A stretch of 64,000 nt of DNA. Origin: Callorhinus ursinus. Lineage: Eukaryota > Chordata > Mammalia > Carnivora > Otariidae. The stretch lies in NCBI RefSeq assembly GCF_003265705.1, contig NW_020313045.1, forward strand, positions 1,454,805 to 1,518,804, in the 5' to 3' direction. Below the pieces are notes generated by a model. The model saw only the letters and a list, made by a program, of their open reading frames with translations. It did not search any database and was not told the DNA's origin. Below are positions 1-10,855 of this stretch, in pieces (position 1 is the stretch's first letter; every line of letters starts with the position of its first letter). Made by a program: the position numbers and the translations under genes.

Positions 1-60
1 TCCTAGCAGATTGCACAATGCCTGGCACAGTGTAGGCACAAATTAACTGCTCAGTGCATG
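1..60 (+). repeat. MIR/L2-type 3' tail fragment
   Basis: The phrase TGCCTGGCACAGTGTAGGCA near position 20 is the usual tail of ancient mammalian MIR and L2 elements. The element is cut by the window edge, so the family cannot be separated. Confidence 0.55.
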
Positions 61-504
61 AAGACAGCCAGAAAAAAGAAGTGTTGCCATGATGTGATTT
101 TAGGACTACCTGTGAGGTCCCTCTGTCTTAAAACTAGGTCCTCATCTGTCTCTTTCATCATGAGAGAAGGTCTTGAATTTTACAGTAGGAGATATGGCTA
201 AAGAAAAGGCATTCTTCGATGTCCTTTCCCTGAGAGTGGAGTTGAAGAGTAGCAGGGTGAACTCCCGGGCAACCAGGAGCATGCCCTGTGCCTGATGATT
301 TGGGACCCAACCCTGCACCAAGTACCACCCAGAGAGATGTGACATCTATGAAAAGATGCATTTTCGTTTTGAGGGTGCAACATCTGCAAGGCATCCAGCT
401 GCCTTGTTGCCTGAAATGCGATCTGTGGTCTGGCAGCCTTGGCCCAACTGGGAGCTGGGTCGCTGTCAACTCCACATGGACAGAAGTTTTGTCTAGTTTA
501 CTTT
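61..504. other. unassigned sequence, no gene seen
   Basis: Several short frames overlap on both strands here, none with a recognisable domain and none longer than about 105 codons. I see no repeat family that I can name. Confidence 0.5.
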
Positions 505-578
505 TGCATTCCCGTGGTCCAGAATGGTGTCAGGTACACAGCATGTGTTCAATAAATGTTTGAATGAATGAGTGATGG
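505..578 (+). repeat. L2 3' end fragment
   Basis: The sequence around 525-575 reads like the L2 terminus (CACAGCATGTGTTCAATAAA followed by TGTTTGAATGAATGAGTG). L2 is an ancient LINE whose 3' ends are scattered through mammalian DNA. Confidence 0.65.
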
Positions 579-1175
579 AAAAAACAAATGCTGGAGTGAA
601 GGGGCGTTGGAATGAGGGAATGTTGGAGGTGAAGGAAGAATGAGTGGAGGCTGAAGGCAGGAACGTGAGAGTGTGACGTCACAGGTGTGCAGGTGATGGA
701 TTGTTTCCCTCTGGGCACAGAGCCCCGACAGAGGGGGTGAAGAGAAGGTGGGCAATCGCCCACCTGGCCTGAAAGGTGGAGCTTTGGCTTTGATTGAAGA
801 AAGAGCCCCGGACAGCAGCTGGACTTCCTCCCTCCTTCTTGGCCTCACCTTGGCGGGGACACAGGGCCACATGCCACGTTTGGGCATTGAAAAAAGAAAA
901 ACAAAAATTGAACAACCTGTCTGGTCTACAAAACCGTTCCTGTTGTCCCCAATCTGAACAAAGCTTGCTTCCCTCAATCCCCCGCTGTATTCATTATTAA
1001 TCTAGACAACGTAGCCCCAACCCCTTGGTCTTAAGCCAAGCCCTGGGCTCACCGGGGATCCCATGAGCACATGCAAACCAGAGAGAGAGGAAGGACAGCG
1101 AGTGACCACCAAGAGGTTGGCGACACATTTGAATCAAGGCCCGCAGACCGAGGCAAAATGTCAAGGAAAAACCAC
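579..1175. other. unassigned sequence, purine-rich at left
   Basis: The left part (580-670) is rich in G and A and the remainder is ordinary mixed sequence. Overlapping frames on both strands around 550-980 have no domain and contain low-complexity stretches, so I do not call a gene. Confidence 0.45.
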
Positions 1176-1396
1176 ATTTTTAAAAAAGATTTTATTCATT
1201 TATTTATTTGAGAAAAAGACAGCATGTGAGCCGGGTCAGGGAGAGTTGGGAGAAGAGGGAGTGGGAGAGAGAGAATCTCAAGCAGTGTCTGCCCTGAGCT
1301 CAGAGTCCGACATGGCGCTCAGTCCCAGGCCCCCAAGACCATGACCCAAGCCGAAATCAAGAGTTGGTCACGCAATCAACTAAACCACCCAGGCAA
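1176..1396 (-). mobile_element. CAN-SINE, minus strand
   Basis: Read on the plus strand it starts with the T-rich complement of the tail (AAGATTTTATTCATTTATTT), passes through the GA-rich body, and ends with the complement of the tRNA-like head (AACTAAACCACCCAGGCA). The copy is fairly diverged and I see no clear target-site duplication. The 93-codon frame at 1063 runs into it and is not a gene. Confidence 0.85.
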
Positions 1397-1509
1397 TCTT
1401 ACATTCTCTTATTAATGGGATTCCTAGCAGAAACAGGTCCGTGAAATAATAAATGCTGAAGGTGGGACATGGAACGTGGTATGTTTTTTGGCAGATTCTC
1501 TGTCATCGT

Positions 1510-1745
1510 GTTGGAAGCCATCATAGTTAACACTTGTTTCGCACTAACTGTGCTGAGAAGCTTACTCATATGAACTCATTTGATCTTCCTAACAATCCCA
1601 CAGAGACCCGTGATCACCATCCCATTTTACAGATGAAGAACTGAGGCAGTGAGAGATTGAGTAATTTCCCCCAAGATCACATGGCCACTGAGCGAATAGC
1701 AGAGCTGATATTTGAACCCATGCTGCCAGGCTCCCCTGGTGCATT
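1510..1745 (-). repeat. MIR element, minus strand
   Basis: Near full-length complement of the MIR consensus. It has CATTTTACAGATGAAGAACT at about 1623-1642, then the decayed AGATCACATGGCCACTGAGC core and a TTTGAACCCATGCTGCCAGG end. MIR is a tRNA-derived SINE shared by all mammals. Confidence 0.85.
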
Positions 1746-1910
1746 TATCTCAAGCTCTATATTTTACACAGAAGATTATTAAATGAAGAAATGCATGCAT
1801 GTATTCATTCTGCAGATCTGTAAGCACCTGTTATGAACGAGGCCCTCTGTGTGGGGATCCAAGCAACCCCTTAACTTTGTATGGTGTTTTAGAAGGTATG
1901 TTTCCTTGTG

Positions 1911-2101
1911 GTGCCTGGGTGGCTCAGTCCGTTGAGCATCTGCCTTCTGCTCAGGTCATGATCCCAGAGTCCTGGGATCGAGCCCCATGTTGGGCTCCCT
2001 GCTCAGCAGGGAGACTGCTTCTCCTTCTCCCTCCCTGCTCGTGCTCTCTCTCTCTCTCTTTAAATCTTTAAAAATAAAATAAAATAAAACAAAATAAAAT
2101 A
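1911..2101 (+). mobile_element. CAN-SINE, plus strand
   Basis: The head GTGCCTGGGTGGCTCAGT carries the A-box-like region and TGGGATCGAGCCCCATGT carries the B-box-like region. A CT-rich segment and an AAAATAAAAT-type tail follow. The tail has turned into an (AAAAT)n run at 2073-2101. Confidence 0.9.
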
Positions 2102-2324
2102 ACCAGAGGAGATCAGATACACAAACCTGTGATAGGAATAAAGGTGGGCAGGAATGATTTGTGCTTTTACGGAATATATTAAATACCACGGGTAGATACA
2201 GATCGCCGTGGTGTCGTGGACAAATGCCACCATCCTGATGGAAGCATGCACCTCCTTCACTAGCTCTCCCAGAGAGGTGTTGGCGTGGGTTGTTTTAAAA
2301 GAATAAATATAAAATATCTTTCAA

Positions 2325-2524
2325 GGGGCACCTGGGTGGCAGAGTCGGTTAAGTATCCAACTCTTGGTTTCGGCTCAAGTCGTGATCTCAGGGTCGTGAG
2401 ATGGAGCCCCATGTCGGGCTTATGCTTGGTGCGGGGTCTGCTTTATACTCTCTCTCCCTCTCCCTCTGCCCCTCCAGCTCATGCTCTCTCTCTCTCTCTC
2501 TAAATAAATAAATCTCAAAAAAAT
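2325..2524 (+). mobile_element. CAN-SINE with target-site duplication
   Basis: Full-length copy flanked by AAAATATCTTTCAA (2311-2324) and AAAATATCCTTCGA (2525-2538). The two mismatches in the 14-bp duplication suggest moderate age. The body carries CTCTCCCTCTCCCTCTGCC and an AAATAAATAAATC tail. Confidence 0.92.
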
Positions 2525-2539
2525 AAAATATCCTTCGAA

Positions 2540-3638
2540 ATGCACAACTGAACAGGCCACAATTTCCTTTCAGAAGAGAGTATTGCCCTGAAACTTGTAA
2601 TGTTATCTAGAAAGCCCTCTTGGCCAGTTTATGAGAATGCTTTGGGGTCCACATTTCTCCCCCTTATGGATTGACTTGCCCACTTAAAAGGTTGCCCTTT
2701 TGCAATGAACGCTCATTAAAATGCCCAGTTAGCGACATCGATAAGCTTACCCCTCAGAGAAGGCGAGCATGCTGGGGCTCTAAGGACATGGTCTTTTGCT
2801 GTTCTTAAGGCATTGATTTACCCTCACCTGCCAGAAATCATTAGCGAATGATTGCTATTTTCTGATAGTTTTGAAAGGAGGCTAACTTTTAGTAAATAAT
2901 CATTGGCTGCTTGCCCAGGGGGTAAAACCGGATTGGAGCCACTCTGAAACGCCACATCGGTTTATTTTTTTTAGTGGGTGTATTTAGGAAGGGATGGAAA
3001 TTGCATTCCGAGCAGCTAATTATAGGATAAGTGTGCCTACTTAACCAGGCAGCAAACCTCTCGGCTCTGCACAGAGCTATCACGTTATATACATTTTCTA
3101 TTCTCCGGATAATTAACAGGATCAAAATATTACTGTCAGATTCAAGGGGAAAATTAACACATTATCTTAATTGTCTTTTCTACTCAGGTACAAGGCATTA
3201 CCATTTCAAAAAGGGCTTGTCTAACGCATTGGAATTTTAAACTACAATTCCTGAAGATGCCAGTAATCCCTTTCCAAACTTTGATCTACTGTCGTGGTAT
3301 CTTTGGGTCCTGGTTTCTCTGTTTCACGTTTGAAGTCCTGGGGTAAAGCTATTGTTCAAAAGTAAACTTTACCAACTTAAAATTAAAAAAAATGATATCA
3401 AGACAAAGTTGGTAAATACTTAAAACTCAGCCCTTCCTAATCCTTTTACTATGATCTATGTTATTGAGCTGATTGTATCTATATGCTGGAAAGACCCGAA
3501 AAGGGGGGCCTGGTACTCATCTTTCCCTAGCTCTGTATTTGGTGGCTTATGTTGGTAGCCTGAAGTCAGCCACGGTGGGGGTGTTTACACTATGGAAAAT
3601 GGCAACTACGACAAATCGAGGCTTTGTTGATTGTCAAG
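2540..3638. promoter_or_regulatory. repeat-free AT-rich block, possible conserved noncoding element
   Basis: About 1.1 kb without any repeat I can name, and with no convincing coding frame. The stretch 2800-3240 is AT-rich with several homeodomain-type cores (GCTAATTATAGG near 3016, GGATAATTAACAGG near 3107, AAAATTAACAC near 3152). This composition is typical of deeply conserved enhancers, but conservation cannot be checked from the sequence alone. The regulatory label is inference. Confidence 0.3.
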
Positions 3639-3640
3639 AC

Positions 3641-4039
3641 CAGGGTTGGCAAACTAGAGCCTGAGGGCTGGATGCTTATTTTAAAGATTTTACTTATTCA
3701 TTTGAGAGAGAGAGAGAGCGAAAACAAGTGTGCGGGGAGTGAGGCAGAGGGAGAGGACAAGCAGATGCCCTGCTGGACAGGGATCCTCTCCGGGGGAGGA
3801 TCCCGGGACCCAGAGATCATGACCTGAGTTGAAGGCAGACACTTAACCGACTGAGCCACCCAGGCGCCCCCGGATGCTTATTTAGTAAATAAAGTTGATT
3901 GGAACACAGCCTCAGCTGCTTGTTTGCATATTATCTATGGCTGCTTGTGTGCTAACACGGAGCTCCTATAGAGACCCAGGTTCCACCAGCCTAAAATATT
4001 TATTATCTGGCGTTTTACAGAAAAGTTGCTGACCTCTGG
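3641..4039 (-). mobile_element. nonautonomous hAT-Charlie-type DNA transposon, split by a SINE
   Basis: One end reads CAGGGTTGGCAAACT at 3641 and the other TTGCTGACCTCTG near 4038; these are recognisable hAT terminal sequences. The interior (TTGATTGGAACACAGCC, TATCTATGGCTGCTTGTGTG, CCTAAAATATTTATTATCTG) matches a widespread MER-type family whose exact name I cannot fix. A CAN-SINE occupies 3682-3871. Flanking 8-mers GTCAAGAC and GTCTATAG resemble hAT target sites. The strand is inferred from the consensus as I remember it. Confidence 0.75.
3682..3871 (-). mobile_element. CAN-SINE nested in a hAT element
   Basis: Complement-oriented copy with a clean duplication GGATGCTTATTT at 3670-3681 and 3872-3883. 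The head complement CCGACTGAGCCACCCAGGCG lies at 3848-3867. The insertion splits the older DNA transposon, so the order of events is clear. Confidence 0.93.
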
Positions 4040-4329
4040 TCTATAGTAAGACAGCAATGGAGAAAATATTGATAATGCAGCTGCAATTTATAAGTGTATC
4101 ATGCCTGTAACCACTGAATTGTTTGACAAGCTTGTGTCGCTAAAGAAGCCAGGGATCTTCAGCCTCAGGCATAGCTGTATCTAGGAGTTCAAATGAAGTC
4201 ATTGGAATGTCATTGGAATGTCTTTGGATCTCTCAGCTTTGCTTTCTTCTCTATTAGCTTTATTTTCAAGCAGTGTTTACCAAGATGTAATGAAACGGCT
4301 TCTCCACGTGGTTAGTATCCTAGCTATAG
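4040..4329. other. unassigned sequence with a doubled CATTGGAATGT motif
   Basis: No repeat or coding frame seen. The 11-mer CATTGGAATGT occurs twice head to tail at 4200-4221. GGAATG is the complement of the TEAD core CATTCC, so this could be a paired TEAD-type site. Confidence 0.3.
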
Positions 4330-4645
4330 TTTATCACCCCAGCTAAGAGAACATCACCTTCGCCATAGTTGGGGCAGCCAGAGCCCTGCACTGGGTTAAC
4401 CCGCCATAGGTCATGTGCCCATGTTTGAGCCAATCACGGAGCTGGAGTGCCCTGATTGGCTAGGCCTAGGACGTGGGCCCGTTCTTGGAGCTGGGGCTTA
4501 GGATGAGCATAAGCCCTACCTGAATGCCCTAAATGAGAGGGAGGAGGCGGGGTTCTCCAAAAGGAAACCGGGTGACTTACTGGAAAACGAAGATGATCTA
4601 ATCCTTGGATGCTGGGTGAGCAGGAGCAGCTGATGTCCACTGTAA
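4330..4645 (-). repeat. ancient CCAAT-bearing interspersed repeat, minus strand
   Basis: The text GAGCCAATCACGG, then CTGATTGGCTAGGCCTAGG and a GGTTCTCCAAAAGGAAA tract, follows a dispersed mammalian repeat (probably LTR-like) that also appears in the opposite orientation at 49050-49435. I cannot give the family name with confidence. Confidence 0.5.
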
Positions 4646-4654
4646 ACATCATCT

Positions 4655-4815
4655 AAGCCCTCAAAGGGTGGTCCGTGGGCCAGCCTACCCCCGGGAGCTG
4701 ATTAGAAATGCAGAGTCACGGGTCCCTTTCCAGACCTCCTGACACAGAATCTGCATTTTGACGAGATGCCCAGGTGATCTGCATGCCTGTTACGGCATTA
4801 GAAATGCTGCCCTAG
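4655..4815 (-). mobile_element. MER5A-like hAT element
   Basis: The sequence follows the complement of MER5A: TCAAAGGGTGGTCC at the start, then GATTAGAAATGCAGAGTC, CCAGACCTCCTGACACAGAA and CCAGGTGATCTGCATGC. MER5A is a short nonautonomous Charlie-group DNA transposon of eutherian ancestors. Confidence 0.8.
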
Positions 4816-6759
4816 GCCAGACTTGTCACTCTGCAGGAACCAAGGCTCAGAAGTTTCCATGACTTCTCCAACGTCACCGGATTAACCGCTAAGACTGCCA
4901 CACTAGAACTGAGTTCTGAGCACCACCCACTGTTCTCCCTAGAGCCCCAGAACTCCGGCCAACACACGCACCCTTGCGGGGAACTGCTACGAGAGCTCCC
5001 GCTTCTCCCTGACTTCTTCCACCGAAGCGGATTGCAATTCTACACCGTCAGGAAAGAGGTTTGAAGGTAAGAGCAGAAAAAAATAAAAGATCCCCGTTTC
5101 CAAAAAGGAGCCTATCCAGCCCTCCATTGGCAAGACGTGCAATGTTAAACGCCCAAACTGTTATTTACACACACGTCGCTGGTGTGACATTTGTCACTCC
5201 GGGCACCAGGTGGTCTTGTATTTCTGTTGGGCTCGCCCTGAATCCTGCGTGTTTTCATCATCGTCGTTACCACCACCACCACCACCACGGGAATCATAAA
5301 TATCTATTTCCCAAAGCCAGCGATGCCCTTTTCCATTCTCCGAGCCCGAGTGGAAATGCACAAATGTGAGGCCGCTCCCATATTTCCTTACCTGTTGACA
5401 TCAGGAATGACACACATGGTTAACAGATTTTCCACATGTTTTTCTCCTTGGCTGACATCTCCCCGCTCAATCAGAGCCGAAGTCTGTGATCAGAGAGAGT
5501 GTTGATGGACTGTTTAGAGGGCATAAGCCTTCATGAAAACACAGGAATGACAGTTTATATAAATACCCTGACACTTTTTTCTTATCCTCCTCCCTCCCTT
5601 AAATTTCCTTTTTTATTTTTCTTTGAGCTTAAAATTAATATTTTCTTTGTGGACATGTAATATCCCAGCATGCCTCAGTGCTCGCTCAAGCAGCTTGTTA
5701 GCATTTCCTACTTAATTGGCTCTTTTCCCCTCTTTACCCATATGGGATTCTCTTAGTCGTGGGTTTCCAGTAGATCTAATGTCAAAAAATTAGAAAAAAG
5801 ACCAACCCCTCCCCTCCAAATCACAGAGTGTAATATATTGTTTGCTTTAGTAAGGTAACCACAAAGATTCAGACTTAGGCTGATGTTATTGGGGGGGGGG
5901 CAGGTCTACAAAGTTCCAATGATTTGGGTAATTTGGGCAAACAGACCCTCCCTCATTTGTCTAAATTAGTTGGCTAATTGCAGCTTTTCGGTTCTGACCT
6001 AGAGGGATTTTGGCTGCTTCCAAAGTACAGGGAAATAAATGATGTCGTTTCCTTTGGAACAACATTAAAGTTGGAAAGATTTTAATACGTGCAATTTTCC
6101 CACTGATAACATTTTACTTTCTGGACACCCTGGAGTGGAAGGGAGATTATATTGTATTGACAGAGGTGAAATTAGTTTTTTTAGTTCATGGTCGCAGAAA
6201 TCTGTCATAATTATGTAGTACATATTTCCAAAAAGGACTTCAGCAACCAGAGGAGACTGGTGAAATGTTCACCTCTAGTCATCTAGATAATTCCAGCCGG
6301 CAGCAGGCTGACCCCAAACTCTGTCAACATCCACCTAAGATCTTTAGGGATTCAGAATTTTCCCCAGGTTGGTCCTGGGATAGAATTGGCCATGACACCA
6401 TTCCTTCACGGGCGCTATGCCTCCTCCTTTGTCTTCACACTAGTATCTGCTCCGTGTCATGGTTGCGCCAAGTCTGTGTTTCCCACCACTGTCCTGGTCT
6501 CTGCGGTCCAGGGGCCTCAATTGCTCAAAGGTAGACCCTTGGATCCTTTCCGTACGTGTGATTTCTAGGCTTACTCCCTCCTCTGAGAGCCCAACGAGGC
6601 TGCCTCTTTGCATTCCCTGATACCCAGGGGGTTACATGTCCTAAAAGCAGCCTTTCCTGGCAAAAATCTTCCCTGCTCCCCCACACGGAGCCCAGTCCCA
6701 GGATACTTGACAAATATCTCTTGAGTTCGCTTTTGCTTAGATGGCCATGGACAGCAGTC
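4816..6759. other. unassigned repeat-poor sequence
   Basis: No gene or named repeat over nearly 2 kb. It holds a short ACC run at 5266-5288 and a run of ten G at about 5891-5900. The 5560-6240 part is AT-rich and free of recognisable repeats. The frame at 5061-5369 contains the ACC run (a His stretch in translation) and is taken as chance. Confidence 0.4.
5266..5288. repeat. short (ACC)n microsatellite
   Basis: Seven consecutive ACC units following GTCGTT. Confidence 0.8.
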
Positions 6760-6895
6760 AATTCAGGAATTCTGCATCCAAATCGTGGCTCTGACTCTCA
6801 TGCTGTCTGATCTTGGGAGAGGGCATTCATTTCTCTACACCTCAGTCTTCCCCATCTATAAAATGGGAAGCATTGGCTGAGGTCTAGGTTAAATC
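6760..6895 (+). repeat. MIR element, plus strand
   Basis: TCGTGGCTCTGACTCTCATG, then CTGATCTTGGGAGAGGGCA and CCCCATCTATAAAATGGGA follow the MIR consensus in order. The 3' part is missing. Confidence 0.75.
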
Positions 6896-7015
6896 CAAAC
6901 CTGAAAGATTAATCCATTTGAAGAGAAGATTATCATACCCCTAAATTGAAAATACGGATTTTCCCACCTTGGGGAAGACCCCCACTGTTAGGCATCTGTA
7001 AGATATGGCAAAATT

Positions 7016-7210
7016 GGGCGCCTGGGTGGCTCAGTTGGTTAAACGACAGCCTTCCGCTCAGGTCATGATCCTGGAGTCCCGGGATCGAGTCCCGCATCGG
7101 GCTCCCTGCTCAGCGGGGCTCTGCTTCTCCCTCCGACCCTCTTCCCTCTCGTGCTCTCTGTCTCTCATTCTCTCTCTCTCAAATAAATAAATAAAATCTT
7201 TAAAAAAAAA
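7016..7210 (+). mobile_element. young CAN-SINE with perfect 15-bp duplication
   Basis: Full-length copy with intact head (GGGCGCCTGGGTGGCTCAG) and an AAATAAATAAATAAAATC tail. It is flanked by identical AGATATGGCAAAATT at 7001-7015 and 7211-7225. The perfect duplication and limited divergence point to a fairly recent insertion. The 61- and 80-codon frames over it are SINE-derived. Confidence 0.95.
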
Positions 7211-7225
7211 AGATATGGCAAAATT

Positions 7226-8877
7226 AGGACCAGTCTGGAAAAACAGCCATGTAGTCATTGCCCATTGTATATATAAAGCTGCTTGTCTTCCCTCTGCCAT
7301 AAATGTCTTTGTCTCTGCTCCTGTGAATATCTAAACCCTTCTAAAGAGAAAATTTCAACTCTAGCTTTTCCCTTTGAGGGCCAGTCTTTTGAACTGCAAA
7401 TATGTGAGTGGAGACTATTTATGCATTCAGCTTCTCCTGTACACGTATGTTTGACTGGTAAGATGGAAGGTGAAGAACTATTTACCGATATCTTTGAGAA
7501 TAATATAGGTACACAAGGGGGCCAGGAATAATAGGTTAACATCACAGAAAATGTAGGTTGGGTATAAACTTCTCAGCAGTTTGCATGATTCAGTTATGAA
7601 GTAGTATCCCATAGGAAGGGCTTTGATCATCTGCACTGGAGATGTTTTCAATTTCCTGGGATTTTTGAAAAATCTCTCAGAGTGATCTTCGCAAAAGTCA
7701 GAAGGATAGGCTGTTGAATTTGGAGTCTTTTTCTGCATTGTTTTCTTTCTCTCTTTTTTTTCCCTCCACTTGCTAATTTCTTTGAATAATTGTTACGATG
7801 AGGTGTAACAAAGGATGCATTCAGGATTTCAGAGCAGCAGTGGCAGATGTGTATTTTGCAGAGTGCTATATAAGCCTAATCCAACAGTGTTGGCTCCTAT
7901 GTAAAGTGAAAATGTTTAACTTACTCATGACTCGTAAGTGTATGTAACTTGCTTATCGCGTACTTGACCTTACTTGAAGACGAGAATACTCCGTTTTCTT
8001 TCTTCTTCCTATAGTTTTTGACGTTTTAAAGTAAAATAGGACAGAAAAAAAAAAAAACACACACCCGCCAAATGTGTAACTGACTCTAAGACAGATATCC
8101 TTGCAATCACTACTCAGATCAAGAAAGAGGACTTGGCCAGCCACCCCAGAAGACCTTTCATGTGCCCCCATTCCAATGACAGCATTCTTTCTCCCCACGA
8201 GCCTGACTTTTATGTCACTCTCTTGGCTTTCTTTGTGGTCAAACGGGCACCTCTAGACACGTGCCCATTTTTAAAGGCATTTTATGTTCTTGAAGTTTCT
8301 CTTCATCTATAGGTTTTCTCTCTAGTCTTCTCTATTCCTTAACTACTTCTGCTGAAGAACTTAGGACATTTGATCTTAAGAGTTTCTCACAGTCTGGATT
8401 TTGCCAGTTGCAAAATCAGGGTGCCATTTGGCATGTTCTTCAACTGCTGTTTTTCCTGCAATGTGACCCAGAGGCTGATAACCCTCACATCTGATCTGTT
8501 TGGGAAGAATATAGTTGGTGGTGTGTTCCTTCAAGAGAAGCCCATGAGTGGGGTTCTTTTGTGATATTAGCAGCTGTAGACATTCAATGCTCAGTTCCTT
8601 TACTTCATTTGAGTCTGCAAAATGATAATATTTTAACTTTGTTATTTTTTTCATTTAATAGAAATGTGAATATAGAAAGAGGCTTGCTTTCATTTACATT
8701 TGATCACCCAGTGGCATAGTTTGTATAGGAAAGGTTGGATAAAGGCTCAATTCTTCCCCTAATATTTACTAATTTTCAAGATAACGAATAGGCTCCCTAT
8801 CAGCCCAAAGGTGGCCAATCAGTATCTTTAAAAATTGCATTATGAACGGTCACCAAAAAAAGAAACAAACTGAGCAC
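7226..8877. other. unassigned repeat-poor sequence
   Basis: About 1.65 kb in which I can support no gene and name no repeat. The frames near 7283-7738 and 8370-8654 overlap on opposite strands and have no recognisable domain. An A-rich run lies at about 8046-8057. Confidence 0.4.
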
Positions 8878-8970
8878 TAGAAAGAAATAATGAAGGAAGA
8901 AAGGACGGAAAGGAAAGAAGGGAGGGGGGAGGCAAACAGAAGGTAACGGCAAAAAAAGAAAAAAAGAAAT
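8878..8970 (+). repeat. polypurine tract
   Basis: Mostly GAAAGGAA, GGAAGAAA and GGGAGGGGGG units with very few pyrimidines. Such tracts are low-complexity DNA. The 63-codon minus-strand frame across it is an artefact of this composition. Confidence 0.75.
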
Positions 8971-9262
8971 ATTTTGGTATAAATCTAACAAAACATGTGC
9001 AGGATCTGTAGGTGAAAAATTACAAGACCCTAATGAAAGAAATCAGAGCAGATCTCAATAAGCAGAGAGATGTTTGAGGTTAGTGGACTTTTAGTTAAAA
9101 ATAAGGTATCAATATCAGTCCATTAATTGTAACAGACGTATCCTACCAATGCAGGATGGGAGCCATAGGGGAAAGTGGATATGGGGCATATGGGAACTTT
9201 CTGGACCATCTCCAAATTTTTCTGTAAACTAAAACTATTCTAAAATAAAATGTTTATTTACA
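8971..9262 (+). mobile_element. L1M-type LINE fragments, plus strand
   Basis: Two parts: an ORF2-like piece (ATAAATCTAACAAAACATGT, then GAAAGAAATCAGAGCAGATC) and a 3'-end piece (CCATTAATTGTAACAGACGT, GGGCATATGGGAACTTTCTG, AAACTATTCTAAAATAAAAT). The order suits an internally deleted old L1. No intact frame remains. Confidence 0.75.
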
Positions 9263-10119
9263 AAATGTCATCATAAACTCATGAATTCAAAGATGTTTGA
9301 TGGGATGCAATCAATCGTAATGCTTTGTTTTCGAAGCTTCAGTGGTCCCCTTTTTTGGCCTGTTCAGAGTTGGCTCTTGAGATCTTTTCACATGACCCCA
9401 ATTTTTTGAAAGGTCTCTGGATGTCTGATGGGACAAGATATTTTAGACTCATCTTTGACACTCCTGCCCTAGACATAAACATCAGCCATTTTTCTAAGAA
9501 GCCCCAGTCTATATAGTATTTCAAGATTGCAGTCCTTGTGCGATGGACAGCTATTTTTAGAACTCTTCATTGATTGGACCCCGTGAATTTATGCTGATGA
9601 TTCTAATTCCACTTCAGACCGTAGTTACTGCTTTCAAGGAAAAAAAGAAAAAAAGCATTAACTTAGCTTCTTCTGTAATACATCTGCACCTCCATTTCCT
9701 ACACTGGGAGCCCTGGTTCCCAAGGATACAGGAAATCAGAATATCTCCTATCGCTCATTTACCCTACCCCAAATTAAACAAGAGTTTCAGAACAATACTA
9801 ACACTACACCACGAACACAGTCATCGAGAAAACTCTTTAAAATTTTCCACGCTCTCTTCTCTTTCTTCCTTCTGTGTTATAGTTGTAACGTAGCCACAAT
9901 ACCCAGACCTAGTCGCCCTTACAAATTATATTCCTTTCCTGTTAAGCCTCATTGGGTTTTAGCCCACAAGGAACTGTATTTAGCGCTTACCACCAGTCCT
10001 TGTGTTGATGGCTTTCAAGTCATTTGATGGCCGGAAGCTTATATTTTAGAAAATTCCTCAAGAGCGGCTTTTGAGAACAATATTCCTTGAGTTCCTGGAT
10101 GCAGTAACATTTGTCTGTG
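9263..10119. other. unassigned sequence
   Basis: No repeat family recognised. A 107-codon frame at 9570-9893 has a Lys-rich stretch and no domain, and two frames overlap on opposite strands at 9325-9524. I see no support for a gene. Confidence 0.4.
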
Positions 10120-10236
10120 TCCTTTGTTTTAAAGGACACATTTTCAAGTTACTTTTATTAAATACAAAATTCTTGACTCACATTTTCTTTCCTTGAATTC
10201 CTTAAATATTTTACTCCAATTTCTTCCTTCCTTTTC

Positions 10237-10334
10237 TTTTTTTAAAGTAAGCTCCAACCCCAACATGGGGCTTGAACTCACAACTCTGAGATTAAGAGTC
10301 CTATGCTCTACTACTTGAGCCATCCAGGCTCCCT
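10237..10334 (-). mobile_element. short old tRNA-derived carnivore SINE
   Basis: TTTAAAGTAAGCTCCAACCC, then CATGGGGCTTGAACTCACAA and TCTACTACTTGAGCCATCCA form the complement of the tRNA-like head with a short tail. There is no CT-rich body. It looks like an older, shorter carnivore SINE form. Confidence 0.75.
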
Positions 10335-10855
10335 CCCTTCCTTTTTTTCTTATTTCTTTCTAAATGCACTAATTTTTCTACAGTATGGCTTAATATTGGT
10401 AGCTTTGGGTCAATAGTCTCAGGTATGCAGTGTACTCTCTCAACGTATAGTTTCAAATCTGTTTTCTCCAGTAAAGTTTTCCTGAATTATAATGTTTAGT
10501 ATTCATTCTCTTTCCTTGTTTCGGTTTTCATTTTTAAAGCCATTTCTATTATTCATATGTTGGACAGTCTTTGCCCATCTTAGATATTTGCTTCTTTATT
10601 TCAAACCCTGCTTGGCTCTTCTTTTATTTCTTTTGTATTTCTATGTTTTTGTTTTGATCTTCCACTTACCTGAGGGCATCATCTGTCATATTTATTCATA
10701 CTTGTATTCCTTCTGGTTTAATTTTCATTTCCTAAAATTATTTTTTAAATTTCTGCTTCTTAAAGTTTCTGTTGCTTCCTCTCCAGGTTTCCTAAGTCTG
10801 ATTAATATTATTCTCTTTTGTCCTGCATATTTTCTCATTGCCTTTCAGCTCATTT

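Noticed and set aside
5061..5369. 102-codon frame with a His stretch
   Set aside because: The His run is the (ACC)n microsatellite read in frame; no domain is present.
7016..7130. tRNA-like A and B boxes that could suggest a tRNA gene
   Set aside because: They belong to CAN-SINE heads, which derive from tRNA. No cloverleaf with a proper acceptor stem is seen in any copy.
7788..7812. Short hairpin TTGTTAC / GTAACAA
   Set aside because: A 7-bp stem is too short to support an RNA gene.
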